Assembly: GCF_025421715.1 (NCBI RefSeq)
Contig: NZ_JAOEFC010000001.1
Location: forward strand, 682,001-746,000
Length of the DNA: 64,000 nt
Direction: 5' to 3'
From: Microbacterium festucae
GTDB lineage: Bacteria; Actinomycetota; Actinomycetes; Actinomycetales; Microbacteriaceae
The position numbers and the translations under genes are program-made. Under the pieces are notes generated by a model that was not told the origin of the DNA, made no database searches, and saw only the letters and a program-made list of their open reading frames with translations. Below are positions 55,631 to 64,000 of the stretch, one piece after another. Every line of letters starts with the position of its first letter. The first letter of the stretch is position 1.

Positions 55631-58207
55631 GTGGACCCGATCTACACTGCGTTCTCGGCTGCCAACACGGTTTTCTATGACCGCCCCGGGCGCCGAGGTA
55701 GTGACTCTTCGCGACCGTTCGACGTGTCTGCAAAACTCCGCGCCGCCTCATGGCGGCGTGTGGACGACGGTCATTGGATGCACTGGCTGCCAGCAGCGGC
55801 GGCTTTGCCCGATCAAGGGTGGAAGGTCCACGTAACCACTGTCCCAAGCGACGCGAGCGACACTCTCGAGCTGGTCTCCGCCTACTGCGCTGAGCACCGA
55901 TTGGCGTTCAAGCATGTCTCCTCAGCGGGACGACTGCTCGTCTCCCTGAGCAAGGACGCGGACAGGGCGTCCTCGGGCAAGTTCATCACGATCTACCCAC
56001 GAGACGAGAGTGAGCTGCTTGATGTGCTCACCGACCTGGATCAAATGATCGGCGGACGTCCGGGGCCGTACATCCTGTCGGACCTGCGGTGGAACGACGG
56101 CCCTCTATTCATCCGGTACGGCGCGTTCGAGCTGCAAACCGTGATCGAGGGAGGGACGCCAGTGCCCGCCATCCGCGACCGGGACACCGGGAAGCTCGTT
56201 CCGGACATCCGATCGACAGGTTTTCATGTCCCCCCATGGGTGCGTGTCCCGCTGTTCGTTGAACTGCAGCGCGAGCATTTGACCGACGCGCGTCCTAACT
56301 CCCTTCCCGAGATCACCGGGGTCCTTCATCACTCGAACGGCGGCGGCGTGTACGTTGCGCAGCTCGATGGTCGACGCGTGGTGCTCAAGGAAGCCCGCCC
56401 GCACGCAGGGTGGACGCCGGACAATCGGGACGCGATCGCCCGGCTTCGCGATGAAGAAGCCGCACTGGCCTCGCTACCGGCCGACGTGTCCGCGCCAAAG
56501 GTGCTCGGCACATATGTGGCGCATGGTCACCGATTCTTGGCTATGGAGTACCTCGAAGGCGAATCGCTGGCCACGGCCGTGGTCGCGCGTCACCCCATGA
56601 CTCGCGCTGATTCCTCTTGTGACGATTACGACGCGTACCGCGACTGGGCGATCGTCACTGTCTCGAAACTGCGCTCTCAACTCCAGGCTCTTCACGACTC
56701 AGGACGGACGCACGGCGACCTCCACCCGCGGAATGTGCTCATCGACACCGCCGGCCGGGTGAGTTTGATCGATTTTGAGATGTCGATGGCGACGAATAGT
56801 TCGGCACGGGCCGTGATCGGGGTCGGTGGGTTCGTCGCTCCGGACGACCGCTCGCCAGCGGCACGGGACGAATACGCGTTGGCTTGCATCGAGTTGTTCA
56901 TGTTCGTTCCGCTAACCCCACTACTTACGCTGAGCGCTGGGAAGGCGGAGGAGCTCGTTGAGTACGTGTCCGAGGCCTTTCGTCTTCCAAGCCATTGGGC
57001 GGACACGATTCTTGCTCGATTCGACTTGTCACACTCGAAGCACTCCGCGCTCGGCATCGAAGGCGGCGACGACCACGGTCGACCCGCGGAGGACGGTATT
57101 GTTCGGGGCCTTCTCGCCGACGCAACCACATGTCGGCAGGATCGCCTGTGGCCGGGCGATCCAAAGCAGTTCTCCGAGGCGCCATTCTCACTAGGTTCTG
57201 GTGCGCTCGGCATCGCGGCGGCGATCGTCGCGACGGGAACAGCCTTGCCTCCCGACCTGCGCACCTGGATCGAGAACGCGATCCTCAGGCACGCCGATGC
57301 GCCGCTCGGCTTGATAAACGGCTTGGCCGGCACAGTGTGGGGCGGCCGTGTCATCGGGCTCCGTTACGAAGAGCGTTTCTTGGCACGGGTGAGCAATAGC
57401 GACTGGCGGGCGCTCGACTCGACGCTCTACTCCGGGCTACCGGGAGTCGCACTCACACTGCTCGCATGCGCCGAGTTCGATCGGAGCGCCGCGGGGCTCG
57501 CCGCCGACATGGCGCAGGTACTCCAGGACCGTCTGGCGCGGTCACCCCTACCCGACCGAGTGGCCACCGACCACGGCGGTCTCCTTGCGGGCTCCAGCGG
57601 TACCGCGCTGCTCGCTCTTCGGCTCTACGAGTACTTCGGAGACGACGATTACCTGCGGCTTGCCGAAAAGGCGTTCGACATCGACCTCGCCACGCTGGTG
57701 GAGACCGATGACGGGGCAATGCACGTCAACGAAGGCTGGCGGATCGTTCCGTACCTCGGGTACGGGTCAGCGGGCATCGGAGCGGTCATTGCGCAGTATC
57801 TCGTTCACAGACCGGACTTTGATCGCTTCGGGCACACCCTGCATGGCATCACGCGGGCGGCATCCGTGCCGTTCGCGGCACTCGCCGGCCTCACACACGG
57901 TCGCGCCGGCCTGATCTACTATCTCGCCGAGCTGAACCGCCGAGGGTTCGGATCCGCCACCACGGACGCGGCGATGGTTCATCACATCCGCGATCTCCGC
58001 CTCCACGCGCTTGACGGCGGCGCAATCACCCGCTTCGCCGGGAACGGTCTGTTGCGGGCATCCTGCGACTTGACGACCGGCGCCGCCGGGATCCTCGCCG
58101 CCCGCCAAAAGCGCGGTGATGCCGGCCCGCTCGCTTTTCTCAGCCCGCTTCGTGCTGGTGGGCGCGCCATCTCGCCTGCGTCATCCTTCGACTACGCGAG
58201 GAGGTGA
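55631..58207 (+). CDS. Class III lanthionine synthetase LanKC
   Basis: An 858-residue tridomain enzyme that installs lanthionine or labionin rings. Residues 1-200 are the lyase-like domain, opening VDPIYTAFSAANTVFYD as in RamC/LabKC. Residues 230-510 are a protein-kinase domain with a Gly loop SNGGGVYVA, lysine VVLKEA, catalytic HGDLHPRN (361-368) and metal site IDFEMS. The last 300 residues are a LanC-like cyclase with GxxG turns (LAGSSGTALL, LTHGRAGLIYYL, TTGAAGILA) but without the Cys-His zinc ligands of class I/II cyclases, as is usual for class III. GTG 55631 was chosen because GGGGAG is 6 bases upstream and family starts align there. A 39-codon precursor gene follows after 5 bases. Confidence 0.95.
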   Translation: MDPIYTAFSAANTVFYDRPGRRGSDSSRPFDVSAKLRAASWRRVDDGHWMHWLPAAAALPDQGWKVHVTTVPSDASDTLELVSAYCAEHRLAFKHVSSAGRLLVSLSKDADRASSGKFITIYPRDESELLDVLTDLDQMIGGRPGPYILSDLRWNDGPLFIRYGAFELQTVIEGGTPVPAIRDRDTGKLVPDIRSTGFHVPPWVRVPLFVELQREHLTDARPNSLPEITGVLHHSNGGGVYVAQLDGRRVVLKEARPHAGWTPDNRDAIARLRDEEAALASLPADVSAPKVLGTYVAHGHRFLAMEYLEGESLATAVVARHPMTRADSSCDDYDAYRDWAIVTVSKLRSQLQALHDSGRTHGDLHPRNVLIDTAGRVSLIDFEMSMATNSSARAVIGVGGFVAPDDRSPAARDEYALACIELFMFVPLTPLLTLSAGKAEELVEYVSEAFRLPSHWADTILARFDLSHSKHSALGIEGGDDHGRPAEDGIVRGLLADATTCRQDRLWPGDPKQFSEAPFSLGSGALGIAAAIVATGTALPPDLRTWIENAILRHADAPLGLINGLAGTVWGGRVIGLRYEERFLARVSNSDWRALDSTLYSGLPGVALTLLACAEFDRSAAGLAADMAQVLQDRLARSPLPDRVATDHGGLLAGSSGTALLALRLYEYFGDDDYLRLAEKAFDIDLATLVETDDGAMHVNEGWRIVPYLGYGSAGIGAVIAQYLVHRPDFDRFGHTLHGITRAASVPFAALAGLTHGRAGLIYYLAELNRRGFGSATTDAAMVHHIRDLRLHALDGGAITRFAGNGLLRASCDLTTGAAGILAARQKRGDAGPLAFLSPLRAGGRAISPASSFDYARR

Positions 58208-58212
58208 AGATT

Positions 58213-58332
58213 ATGGGTTATCTGCTTTCGCTTCAGAATCTCGAGCGCGACCACGCTGAAGAAAGTGGCGTCCTCTACGCAAGCAGCCTCAGCGTTTCGC
58301 TGTGCCGCAGCAGCCTCTCCGCTGTGTGCTGA
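58213..58332 (+). CDS. Class III lanthipeptide precursor (SapB/RamS-like)
   Basis: A 39-residue peptide gene with an ideal ribosome site AGGAGGTGA before ATG 58213. The leader carries LLSLQNLE, the class III recognition motif that LanKC binds. The core ASSLSVSLCRSSLSAVC has two ring motifs, SxxSxxxC and SxxSxxC, each able to become a labionin or lanthionine. SapB (core SRASLLLC and SSLSITTC) has the same double arrangement. The peptide is probably surface-active or morphogenetic rather than strongly antibiotic; that is inference from SapB. No dedicated exporter or protease gene is seen nearby. Confidence 0.92.
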   Translation: MGYLLSLQNLERDHAEESGVLYASSLSVSLCRSSLSAVC

Positions 58333-58339
58333 GGGTGTT

Positions 58340-58373
58340 GTTGGTGGGGCGGGCATCGCGCCGTCCCACCAAC
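58340..58373 (+). terminator. Hairpin after the lanthipeptide precursor gene
   Basis: GTTGGTGGG and CCCACCAAC form a perfect 9-base stem with a 16-base GC-rich loop, starting 8 bases after the precursor stop. There is no U-tract. It would close the LanKC-LanA transcript and is also the natural end point for the convergent small gene at 58395. Confidence 0.6.
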
Positions 58374-58394
58374 TCGCTGCGTAGCGACGCGGCG

Positions 58395-58610
58395 TCAGGT
58401 CGTATGACAGCCGGCTGCGCACCACCGACAGCCGTTGACGTCGTCGTAGGTCCTCTTGGCTGCGTCGACGGCTTTGGCGCAGTCGGTGTGCCATCCGAGG
58501 TCGAGACGATTGGCGGGGTCCGGCAGGCATCCACGGGTAGATGTGAGGTCATGGACCTCGTGGTCGCCTGATCCTGACTGCGCGCGGGTGTTTACACAGA
58601 AGTACGGCAT
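58395..58610 (-). CDS. Small cysteine/histidine-rich protein
   Basis: A 71-residue frame. The C-terminal half carries regular Cys/His: GCLPDP, LGWHTDCAKAVDAAKRTYDD, then GCRWCAAGCHTT, which suggests a small zinc-binding fold. The N-terminal 25 residues are less convincing, so the true start may be internal. Convergent with the precursor gene. Function unknown. Confidence 0.4.
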   Translation of the reverse strand: MPYFCVNTRAQSGSGDHEVHDLTSTRGCLPDPANRLDLGWHTDCAKAVDAAKRTYDDVNGCRWCAAGCHTT

Positions 58611-58944
58611 TTGAGACCTCGATCCTGCGTGCCACGGTGCACGCAGTCACATTGACTCACCTATATCGGTCGCCCGTTTGCGAGCGGATGGCCCACGACC
58701 CACGCTCTGGAAGGCGTTTCCGCGGTCGTTGTCTGGAAACGCCGACTAGAAGGCGAGCACATTTCGCTCAGATGGATGACCGGATCACGACCGCCCGATC
58801 TGACCTGGACGCCGCGCGCCCGGGTACCTAGTACTAGCTGCTCTCCCGAGCTCCCGCTAGTAGTGAATCGACGAAGTTGTACAGGACCGAGCCCTCGACT
58901 CGCTCATAGAAGCGATCGGATCTGACGGGCTCTCGCCCGTGACT
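58611..58944. other. Intergenic stretch with one hairpin, no supported gene
   Basis: No frame here has both a start signal and protein-like composition. A perfect stem GGCGTTTCC / GGAAACGCC (58713-58721 and 58735-58743, 13-base loop) is present and could terminate transcription from either side. This marks the boundary between the lanthipeptide genes and the toxin locus. Confidence 0.5.
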
Positions 58945-58968
58945 CATGCCACCAGGCGTCGACTTCCG

Positions 58969-59205
58969 ATGCCCTCGGGCATCGCGGTCTTCCCCGAACT
59001 GCAACTGGTCGGCCGGCTCATCGCCCAGGACTGCACGACGTACTGAGCACCCTCGTCCGTCTCGGCGACGGCCCATGGTGTGGACGCGCTGGCTGCACGC
59101 GACAGGCCCACCGACGGCGCGATCACGCTGCTGCGTGAGGGAGGGATCGACGAGGTCATCGGGCTTGCCCGCAGGGCCGAGATCGTCCGTGTGCCACATC
59201 GATAG
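58969..59205 (+). pseudogene. Degenerate Xre/MbcA/ParS-type antitoxin domain, copy A
   Basis: Compared with the intact copy at 60295, the plus strand here reads PSGIAVFPELQLVGRLI, then, after a frame change, GLHDVLSTLVRLGDG, then WTRWLHATG, then ITLLREGGIDEVIGLARRAE. At least three frameshifts separate homologous pieces. It is a relic of a toxin-binding antitoxin domain (DUF2384-like). Confidence 0.75.
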
Positions 59206-59351
59206 TGAGCGTCTCGGTGCACACCACCGCAGTCAAGCGGTCCACTCCCCGACAATGCATCCTGAACGTAACCGCCGACTGGGCCCTTGGCCTCGGAGCG
59301 CCCTCCCCTCATCACGGTGCACGCCTTCTGTTTATGTGGCGTGCAATCGAG

Positions 59352-59856
59352 TCAGGATGCACCCCACGCAAATGTTGCGGCTGCTGCGAAGAAGACAGCG
59401 GCGACGGATGTCAATGCATAGTGGACGAAAACTCGTGCTCGTGCGCGCCCTTGTTCCACGCGATCCTCGATCGCGAGGTCAAGCGGATCGACGGGGGGGG
59501 TCGTCGAGCGGGAACCGCGAATCCACCTTCCGACGGCCCCTCGCTGCTCGCGTGATGGCCACCCCAAAAAGCAAAAAGCAGATGCCCGCGAGGAGAATCG
59601 TGGCGCCGTTCAGCTCGATGGACGACGCACACGTACTCGCCCACTGGGTGAGCATGGCCACAGAGAGAATGGCGCATGCGATCCCAAACACGAGCCCTCC
59701 GACAAGAGGTTGCAGTCGTGCGAAAGCAATGCGCCAGCCTCCCGTTTCGGCGTTGACCTTGCGGACATACTCAGCACCCCAACGCCCCATTGTTATGCCG
59801 CCACCCGCGAACACGAGCAGACCGAGCGCTGCGAGCAACGGTGCCTGACAGCTCAC
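59352..59856 (-). pseudogene. Displaced immunity-type membrane protein gene, frameshifted at a C8 run
   Basis: The main frame (59479-59856, 125 codons) encodes three hydrophobic segments and EYVRKVNAETGGWRIAFAR, matching AYVKQVNRAAGGWRVEYAR of the Rhs immunity protein at 60841. It ends early at DDPPRRSA. Removing one C from the run of eight (59493-59500, G on the plus strand) joins it to the frame ending at 59352, which supplies the missing C-terminal helix (ALTSVAAVFFAAAATFAWG) equivalent to MSVMAALLVVAAWYW in the intact gene. The full gene would encode about 167 residues. The run may allow phase variation. Confidence 0.75.
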
Positions 59857-59869
59857 TCCTCACCAGTCC

Positions 59870-60268
59870 TCACCAGTAGTAGTTGAACATCACGGAACAG
59901 CCTCCGCCAAGACCCACGAGACCACCGACTTCGTGCGAGACGCGAGGATTGAGTCCTGACCCCGGGGAGTCGTAGGAGCTTGCGGAGAAGTAACCCCCGA
60001 CCCCGCCGGCCACCGCACTACAAGATACGGTGCTGACCCACGTGCCACTGGGCGGCGAGTTGTCGGACAGTCCCGCGGTCATCTGCCCTTCCAGAGTGGC
60101 TTTGATCCCGCCACCAATGCCCGCGTGGTCTGTCCCAACCTCTAGGCATCCAAGCGCGCACACTGTGCCTGCGGCACCCGGGGATAGCTTAGGTAGGTTC
60201 TGCCACGTTCTCGCCTGCGGGTTGTCGAGGAACTTGCTCACGGACTTGTTCAACGTGTTCTCAAGCAC
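59870..60268 (-). CDS. Orphan Rhs C-terminal toxin domain
   Basis: A 132-residue frame homologous to the C-terminus of the Rhs protein at 61327. Shared positions include the LENT/LQNT opening, KFLDNP vs KFFDNP, TDHAGIGGGIKATL vs [25 protein letters not shown] vs [10 protein letters not shown], and the end GLVGLGGGCSVMFNYY vs [16 protein letters not shown]. It lacks any Rhs repeats, so it is a displaced cassette that could be recombined into the full-length gene. GTG 60268 is the only start; whether it is translated on its own is doubtful. Its immunity gene follows 13 bases later. Confidence 0.75.
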   Translation of the reverse strand: MLENTLNKSVSKFLDNPQARTWQNLPKLSPGAAGTVCALGCLEVGTDHAGIGGGIKATLEGQMTAGLSDNSPPSGTWVSTVSCSAVAGGVGGYFSASSYDSPGSGLNPRVSHEVGGLVGLGGGCSVMFNYYW

Positions 60269-60294
60269 GCGAACTCCCAGTACTCCGGCTCCCG

Positions 60295-60516
60295 ATGCTC
60301 TCCGGGATACCGGTGTACCCCGAGCTGCAACTCGTCGGCCGCCTCATCGTCCCAGGGCTCCACGATGTGCTTCAGGCGCTCGCCTGTCGCAGCGATGACC
60401 CATGGGCGTGGACACGCTGGCTGCACGCGGCCGGCGCCCCCGACAGTCTCGTAGCCCTGCTCCGGGGTGGGCGAATCGACGAGGCCGTCCAACTCGCTCG
60501 GATGGCGGTTGCCTAG
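60295..60516 (+). CDS. Xre/MbcA/ParS-type antitoxin C-terminal domain, copy B (5'-truncated)
   Basis: A 73-residue frame: GIPVYPELQLVGRLIVPGLHD, then DDPWAWTRWLHAAGAPDSLVALL and GGRIDEAVQLARMA. This is the toxin-binding half of DUF2384-type antitoxins; the HTH half is missing. The frame stays open upstream (ARELPVLRLP) into the first codons of the orphan toxin gene on the other strand, so the original gene was cut there. No RES-type toxin is nearby. Confidence 0.6.
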   Translation: MLSGIPVYPELQLVGRLIVPGLHDVLQALACRSDDPWAWTRWLHAAGAPDSLVALLRGGRIDEAVQLARMAVA

Positions 60517-60840
60517 CCCCCCGGGCGTACGCGGGCGAGATGCTCCTCTGGTGAGAGCGGGGCACGGCGGCAGTGTGACTGCGCCCGGCGTCGGTGTCAT
60601 CACGACAGTGGCCGGAGGCGGCTCTCGATGGCGCCGTTGCGCTAGCCAGACCTAACGGCCGGTTGTACGTCTGCCGCATCGAGAATGAGCGCCGGCGTGT
60701 GGCGCGTTCATTGTCGACGTCGACAGCACATAGAAGGGTTTTCGACCTTGAAGACCCGAATAAGCGGTCATGTGACCTTCGACTGGTCGATAGCTCGGGC
60801 GACAGGACGACCGCCCTTCGGATCGCGACCTGACTGGTCG
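60517..60840. other. Gap between antitoxin remnant and immunity gene
   Basis: 324 bases. One plus-strand frame (60594-60833, 79 codons) ends 7 bases before the convergent immunity gene, but its composition and codon bias are only weakly protein-like and no ribosome site is seen. I do not call it. Confidence 0.5.
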
Positions 60841-61317
60841 CTACGTCCAGTACCAGGCCGCGACGACAAGCAAGGCGGCCATAACGCTCATCACGCCGTA
60901 AATCGCTGCCACAATTCGCCGCGAACCGGGTCGGAGTCGGCGTGGGACGTCGTCGTCCTCCGCGGGTAGGGAGTCCCATTGATCTCTGCGTACGCGGCGG
61001 ATCGCGGTGATGACGACCGCCGCGACCCAAACACCACCCGCCGCAAGCAGGAGCATTGCTCTGCCCGGTGAGATCGAATCGAGCATGCCGCACCCACCCC
61101 ACCAATCGCTGATCGCATAAACCGCGATTGCCGTAATCGCAACACCGGTGGCGATACCGCTCCAGGAAGGGATTGAGCGCGCATACTCGACTCGCCATCC
61201 GCCGGCAGCGCGGTTCACCTGTTTGACATAGGCAACGATCCAAGGGGCCAAAATCAATACCCCTACCCCAATTGCCAAGGCAAGAAGGCCGGCAAACAGC
61301 TCCCAAGAACAGCCCAT
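60841..61317 (-). CDS. Predicted immunity protein (four-helix membrane protein) of the Rhs toxin
   Basis: A 158-residue membrane protein: hydrophobic segments near residues 8-30, 52-72, 85-108 and 137-156, with AYVKQVNRAAGGWRVEYAR between the first two. It lies 9 bases downstream of the Rhs gene on the same strand, the standard place for an immunity gene, and its homologue (59352-59856) likewise follows the orphan toxin domain. A membrane-bound immunity protein suggests that the toxin acts at the membrane. Confidence 0.75.
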   Translation of the reverse strand: MGCSWELFAGLLALAIGVGVLILAPWIVAYVKQVNRAAGGWRVEYARSIPSWSGIATGVAITAIAVYAISDWWGGCGMLDSISPGRAMLLLAAGGVWVAAVVITAIRRVRRDQWDSLPAEDDDVPRRLRPGSRRIVAAIYGVMSVMAALLVVAAWYWT

Positions 61318-61326
61318 TTGTCTTTC

Positions 61327-64000
61327 CTAATACAGGTTGAGCATTACTGCGCAGCCGGCTCCCAGCCCGATCGTCCCGCCTAAGCCACCGCTCAACTCCG
61401 GCGAGAAACCTCGGGGATTAGAGTCCCAGACACCAACGCCAAGATAGCCGCCGATACCAGCGGAAGCGCTGCAGGTCCCTGCGATCTCCATCGAGGATTT
61501 CGGCGCGTTGAACTGGAGACCGACGCCTCCAGATACGTCGAGACTGGCCTTGGGGCCGAACCCAACGCCGAAGTGATCAGAGGAAACCTCGACACAGACC
61601 GTTAGACAAGCGCTGACGTTCCAACCAGGAGTTGAGGCGGGTAGAGACTTCGCGGCGGCCACCCACCATCGTCCGTTGGGGTTGTCAAAGAACTTCCGCC
61701 ACGATTCGTTCCAGGTGTTCTGAAGCTTGCGCATGCCCGTCGCCTTGACATCGAGCGTGCCGCTCTTCGTCGTGTACGGCTTGTAGTCGCCCTTCTTGAT
61801 GTAGCGCATGAGAGAGTCGGCCGTCATCAACCCCGACAGGTCGTTCATGTTCACTGGATCTGTGGGCCACACGTACGCGTTGTCCGCTCCCCCTTCAATG
61901 GGATCGACGGATAGGAATCGTCCAAACGCAGCAACGTAAACACGAGCACCCATTTCAGTGGTTGCGAAGCTGCCGATCGTGTCAACGAGCTTCAACGCTG
62001 ACTGATACCAGCCTGCTCGCCCATCGTTGAGGCCGGAGTCGTCGCCTGCAGCTGTACCGAACCGCCCGCTGCCGTCGGCGGGCTGGCCATAGGGGTCGTG
62101 TACCCGGAGGGCAGAACTGGTCGTTCCGTGCCCTGTCGTTATCGTGTGCCCGAGCACCCCGGGGTACGCCCAAGACTTCGTGGCGCCTGCGACCGTGAGA
62201 AGAGCTCCTCCTGGCAGTGAGAGTTGCCGGGTCATGGCGGATCCTTCAACGCTCGCCCACGGGCTATCGCCCGCTCCGGCGGAGAGGTACTTCACAGTGC
62301 TTGTGACCGTTCCGACTTTGGTGTGGCGGGCGATGACGCGACCGAGGGGGTCGCGTTCGAGGGTGACCACCGATCCGTTCGCGTACTCCGTCGCATTGTG
62401 GCGATTGCCAGCGTCATAGGTGAACTTCTGCCGCCCGCCTTCTCCCGTTGCGCCCAGGCGAATCACGTTGCCTCGCGCGTCGTAGGAGATGTCACCGTCT
62501 GCCAAGCCATCCGAGACCGTGTGTGCTCCGGACACCGGGTTGAGCACCGACGAGGACGTCAGCCGGTCCGCCCAGTCGTAGCAGTACGTCGTGGTCGTCG
62601 TCGGCCCACCGCCTGCCGGCGTGTCGGTCAGTTTCGTGCGATTGCCTGATGCGCCGGCCGCGGTGTTCAGACCGCAACCGCCGGTACTTGCGTACTCGTA
62701 TCCGAGGTCGTGTCCTGGCACGCTCGCGGTGATCATTCTTCCGGCAGCGTCGTACCCGAATGTCGACACGTTCGTGACGGTGTCTCGTGATGCTGTGTCG
62801 CGCAGCACGCGCCCGGATTGGGAGCGAATCACGGTGTCGGTCACGGAAGGGCCGGTCGGGAAGGTCCAGTCCAACGACAGGGTGCGGTCGGCGGCGTCAC
62901 GGCCGATGGCGTTGAGCTTGGCGCCTCCGAGGTAGGTGACTGTCTTGAGTCGTTGCTTCGCGTCGTAGTCGGCGGTAGCGAGCGTGTCCGCGCCCTCTCT
63001 GACGGATGTGACTTTTCCGTCGAGGTCGTATGTGAATTCGGTCACCACAGGGGCGCCGACCGCAGGAGTCGTGGACGATGAGACGAGTCGCCCGGTAAAG
63101 GGGTCGTAGACGGGGATAGTGACGGTTCCCCACGCGTCCTCGTAGCGGACGACCTGGCCGATGAAGTTGACGTTGATGACGACCTTGGAGCCATTGGGGA
63201 AGGACGTGGAGGCGCTTCCGGTGACAGTCGTCACTGCACCAGGCGGCTTTCCGTTGCCGCCGAAGAGAACGCTCGGCTCGCGAGTCGTAGTGGCCTGCTG
63301 GGTCGCCACGCCCGTTGGGCCAGCGATCGACTGCGCGCTCACACGTCCCGCGGCGTCGTAGGTGGTGCAAGACCACGCCGCATCGCCGGTAGTTCTCGTG
63401 CCCGCGAGCCGGCCCATGATGTCGTAGACATACTCGGTCTTAACGGGGTTGTTCGTCACGTTCGAGCTGCTCGCTGCCGGGGTGGGGGAAGTTGACGATT
63501 TCAAGGCACCAAACTGTCCGACGCCGCCGACACCACAAACGCCGGCGGGTGCCGTCTCGAGCTCGGTGTAGTAGGAGTACTCGGACTTCGCCGTTGCGGG
63601 GGCCGCTGCACCGGCGGCGTTCGCTGCAGGCAACGTCTTCGTCAAGCGTCGCAACCACTTCGACCCTGGTGCTTCGAACGTGGTTGAGGTCGTGAGGTTG
63701 AGTTTGCCCGCTCCAGGGTCGACGGTCGTCGATGTCGCCAGGCCGAGCCAGGGGTACTCGTACGCGGTGGCCGTCGTGAGGGACGGGGCAAGCTCGTTGC
63801 TGAGCCCGCTTGCACCCGCCGGCGCGGAGTCGTCCGTCGTCGTGGTGGTGACGTTGCCGTAGTCGGGACGAAGGGCGGTTCCGGGCACGATGGTGTACGC
63901 CGGGTTGGTGGGTGTCGCCCATTTCAATTGAAGCGTGCCCGCTCCGGTCAGGTCGTAGTACTCGACACGGATTCGCCGGGTTTCGCCTGCCGCGACGGTG
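61327..64000 (-). CDS. PA14/Rhs-repeat polymorphic toxin (5' end beyond window)
   Basis: At least 890 codons in the window. The in-frame residues at the right edge ([19 protein letters not shown]) are the end of a PA14 carbohydrate-binding domain. About 20 YD/Rhs repeats follow ([41 protein letters not shown]), then the Rhs core end [20 protein letters not shown] and PVNMNDLSG. The variable toxin domain starts after DLSG and ends in a Gly-rich, Cys-containing stretch ([33 protein letters not shown]). No nuclease or deaminase motif is seen. The protein is likely secreted and delivered to neighbouring cells. Confidence 0.9.
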   Translation of the reverse strand, partial: TVAAGETRRIRVEYYDLTGAGTLQLKWATPTNPAYTIVPGTALRPDYGNVTTTTTDDSAPAGASGLSNELAPSLTTATAYEYPWLGLATSTTVDPGAGKLNLTTSTTFEAPGSKWLRRLTKTLPAANAAGAAAPATAKSEYSYYTELETAPAGVCGVGGVGQFGALKSSTSPTPAASSSNVTNNPVKTEYVYDIMGRLAGTRTTGDAAWSCTTYDAAGRVSAQSIAGPTGVATQQATTTREPSVLFGGNGKPPGAVTTVTGSASTSFPNGSKVVINVNFIGQVVRYEDAWGTVTIPVYDPFTGRLVSSSTTPAVGAPVVTEFTYDLDGKVTSVREGADTLATADYDAKQRLKTVTYLGGAKLNAIGRDAADRTLSLDWTFPTGPSVTDTVIRSQSGRVLRDTASRDTVTNVSTFGYDAAGRMITASVPGHDLGYEYASTGGCGLNTAAGASGNRTKLTDTPAGGGPTTTTTYCYDWADRLTSSSVLNPVSGAHTVSDGLADGDISYDARGNVIRLGATGEGGRQKFTYDAGNRHNATEYANGSVVTLERDPLGRVIARHTKVGTVTSTVKYLSAGAGDSPWASVEGSAMTRQLSLPGGALLTVAGATKSWAYPGVLGHTITTGHGTTSSALRVHDPYGQPADGSGRFGTAAGDDSGLNDGRAGWYQSALKLVDTIGSFATTEMGARVYVAAFGRFLSVDPIEGGADNAYVWPTDPVNMNDLSGLMTADSLMRYIKKGDYKPYTTKSGTLDVKATGMRKLQNTWNESWRKFFDNPNGRWWVAAAKSLPASTPGWNVSACLTVCVEVSSDHFGVGFGPKASLDVSGGVGLQFNAPKSSMEIAGTCSASAGIGGYLGVGVWDSNPRGFSPELSGGLGGTIGLGAGCAVMLNLY

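Noticed and set aside
58587..58612. Possible insertion-sequence end (GTGTTTACACAGAA)
   Set aside because: The word resembles ends of some IS256-type elements, but no matching second end, target duplication or transposase fragment was found.
59205..59555. A 116-codon plus-strand frame rich in Cys
   Set aside because: It is antisense to the frameshifted immunity gene, whose homology to the intact copy shows the minus strand is the coding one.
60250..60603. A 117-codon minus-strand frame across the antitoxin remnant
   Set aside because: The plus-strand frame shows the DUF2384-like pattern and is conserved in the degenerate copy at 58969, so the minus frame is its shadow.

Overview
The window is high-GC DNA from an actinobacterium, most likely a Microbacteriaceae member close to Microbacterium. 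The evidence is GC-rich codon use, many GTG starts, tight ATGA/GTGA gene overlaps, a DtxR-like iron box and the very frequent octamer GGCATCCG/CGGATGCC. No rRNA, tRNA, CRISPR array or intact insertion sequence was recognised.

Left part (1-44.7 kb) looks like ordinary chromosome. In order: the 5' part of a large Ig-like repeat surface protein; a 14-unit array of about 63 bp repeats; a short UvrA-like ATPase, 3-methyladenine glycosylase and an acyl-CoA oxidase; a GH3/MFS sugar operon divergent from a regulator made of two fused TetR units; RecQ; a DUF1697 protein and a Ski2-like helicase; a NagZ-like lipoprotein; a cluster with a LytS/LytTR two-component system between an acetate-type symporter and CstA/YbdD (carboxylate uptake); GNAT and pirin; an ECF transporter with a siderophore-interacting reductase behind an iron box and flanked by two related S components; and an eight-gene Opp-type uptake operon ending in a GH4 phosphoglucosidase and a BadF-type sugar kinase, with its own ROK regulator.

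Right part (44.9-64 kb) is accessory, with less extreme codon bias. It starts with an ORC/AAA-like ATPase, separated by 45-bp tandem repeats from a divergent pair: a GHKL-ATPase protein and a 782-residue protein with phosphoribosyltransferase-like motifs. Then comes an sce7726/sce7725 pair. This stretch reads as a defence-type island, and the GHKL/PRTase pair is a candidate undescribed system. Next are a NarL-type two-component system, a class III lanthipeptide synthetase (LanKC) and, 5 bases after it, a 39-codon SapB-like precursor gene.

The window ends in a polymorphic toxin locus. A PA14/Rhs protein carries a Gly-rich C-terminal domain and has a membrane-protein immunity gene beside it. 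A displaced second toxin/immunity cassette follows; its immunity gene is frameshifted at a run of eight C. Each cassette is flanked by a remnant of an Xre/MbcA/ParS-type antitoxin domain.

Three sets of about 80-90 bp palindromic intergenic elements (17.8-18.1, 26.6 and 35.2-35.5 kb) share a terminal GCNNAACTC pattern and may be one dispersed family.
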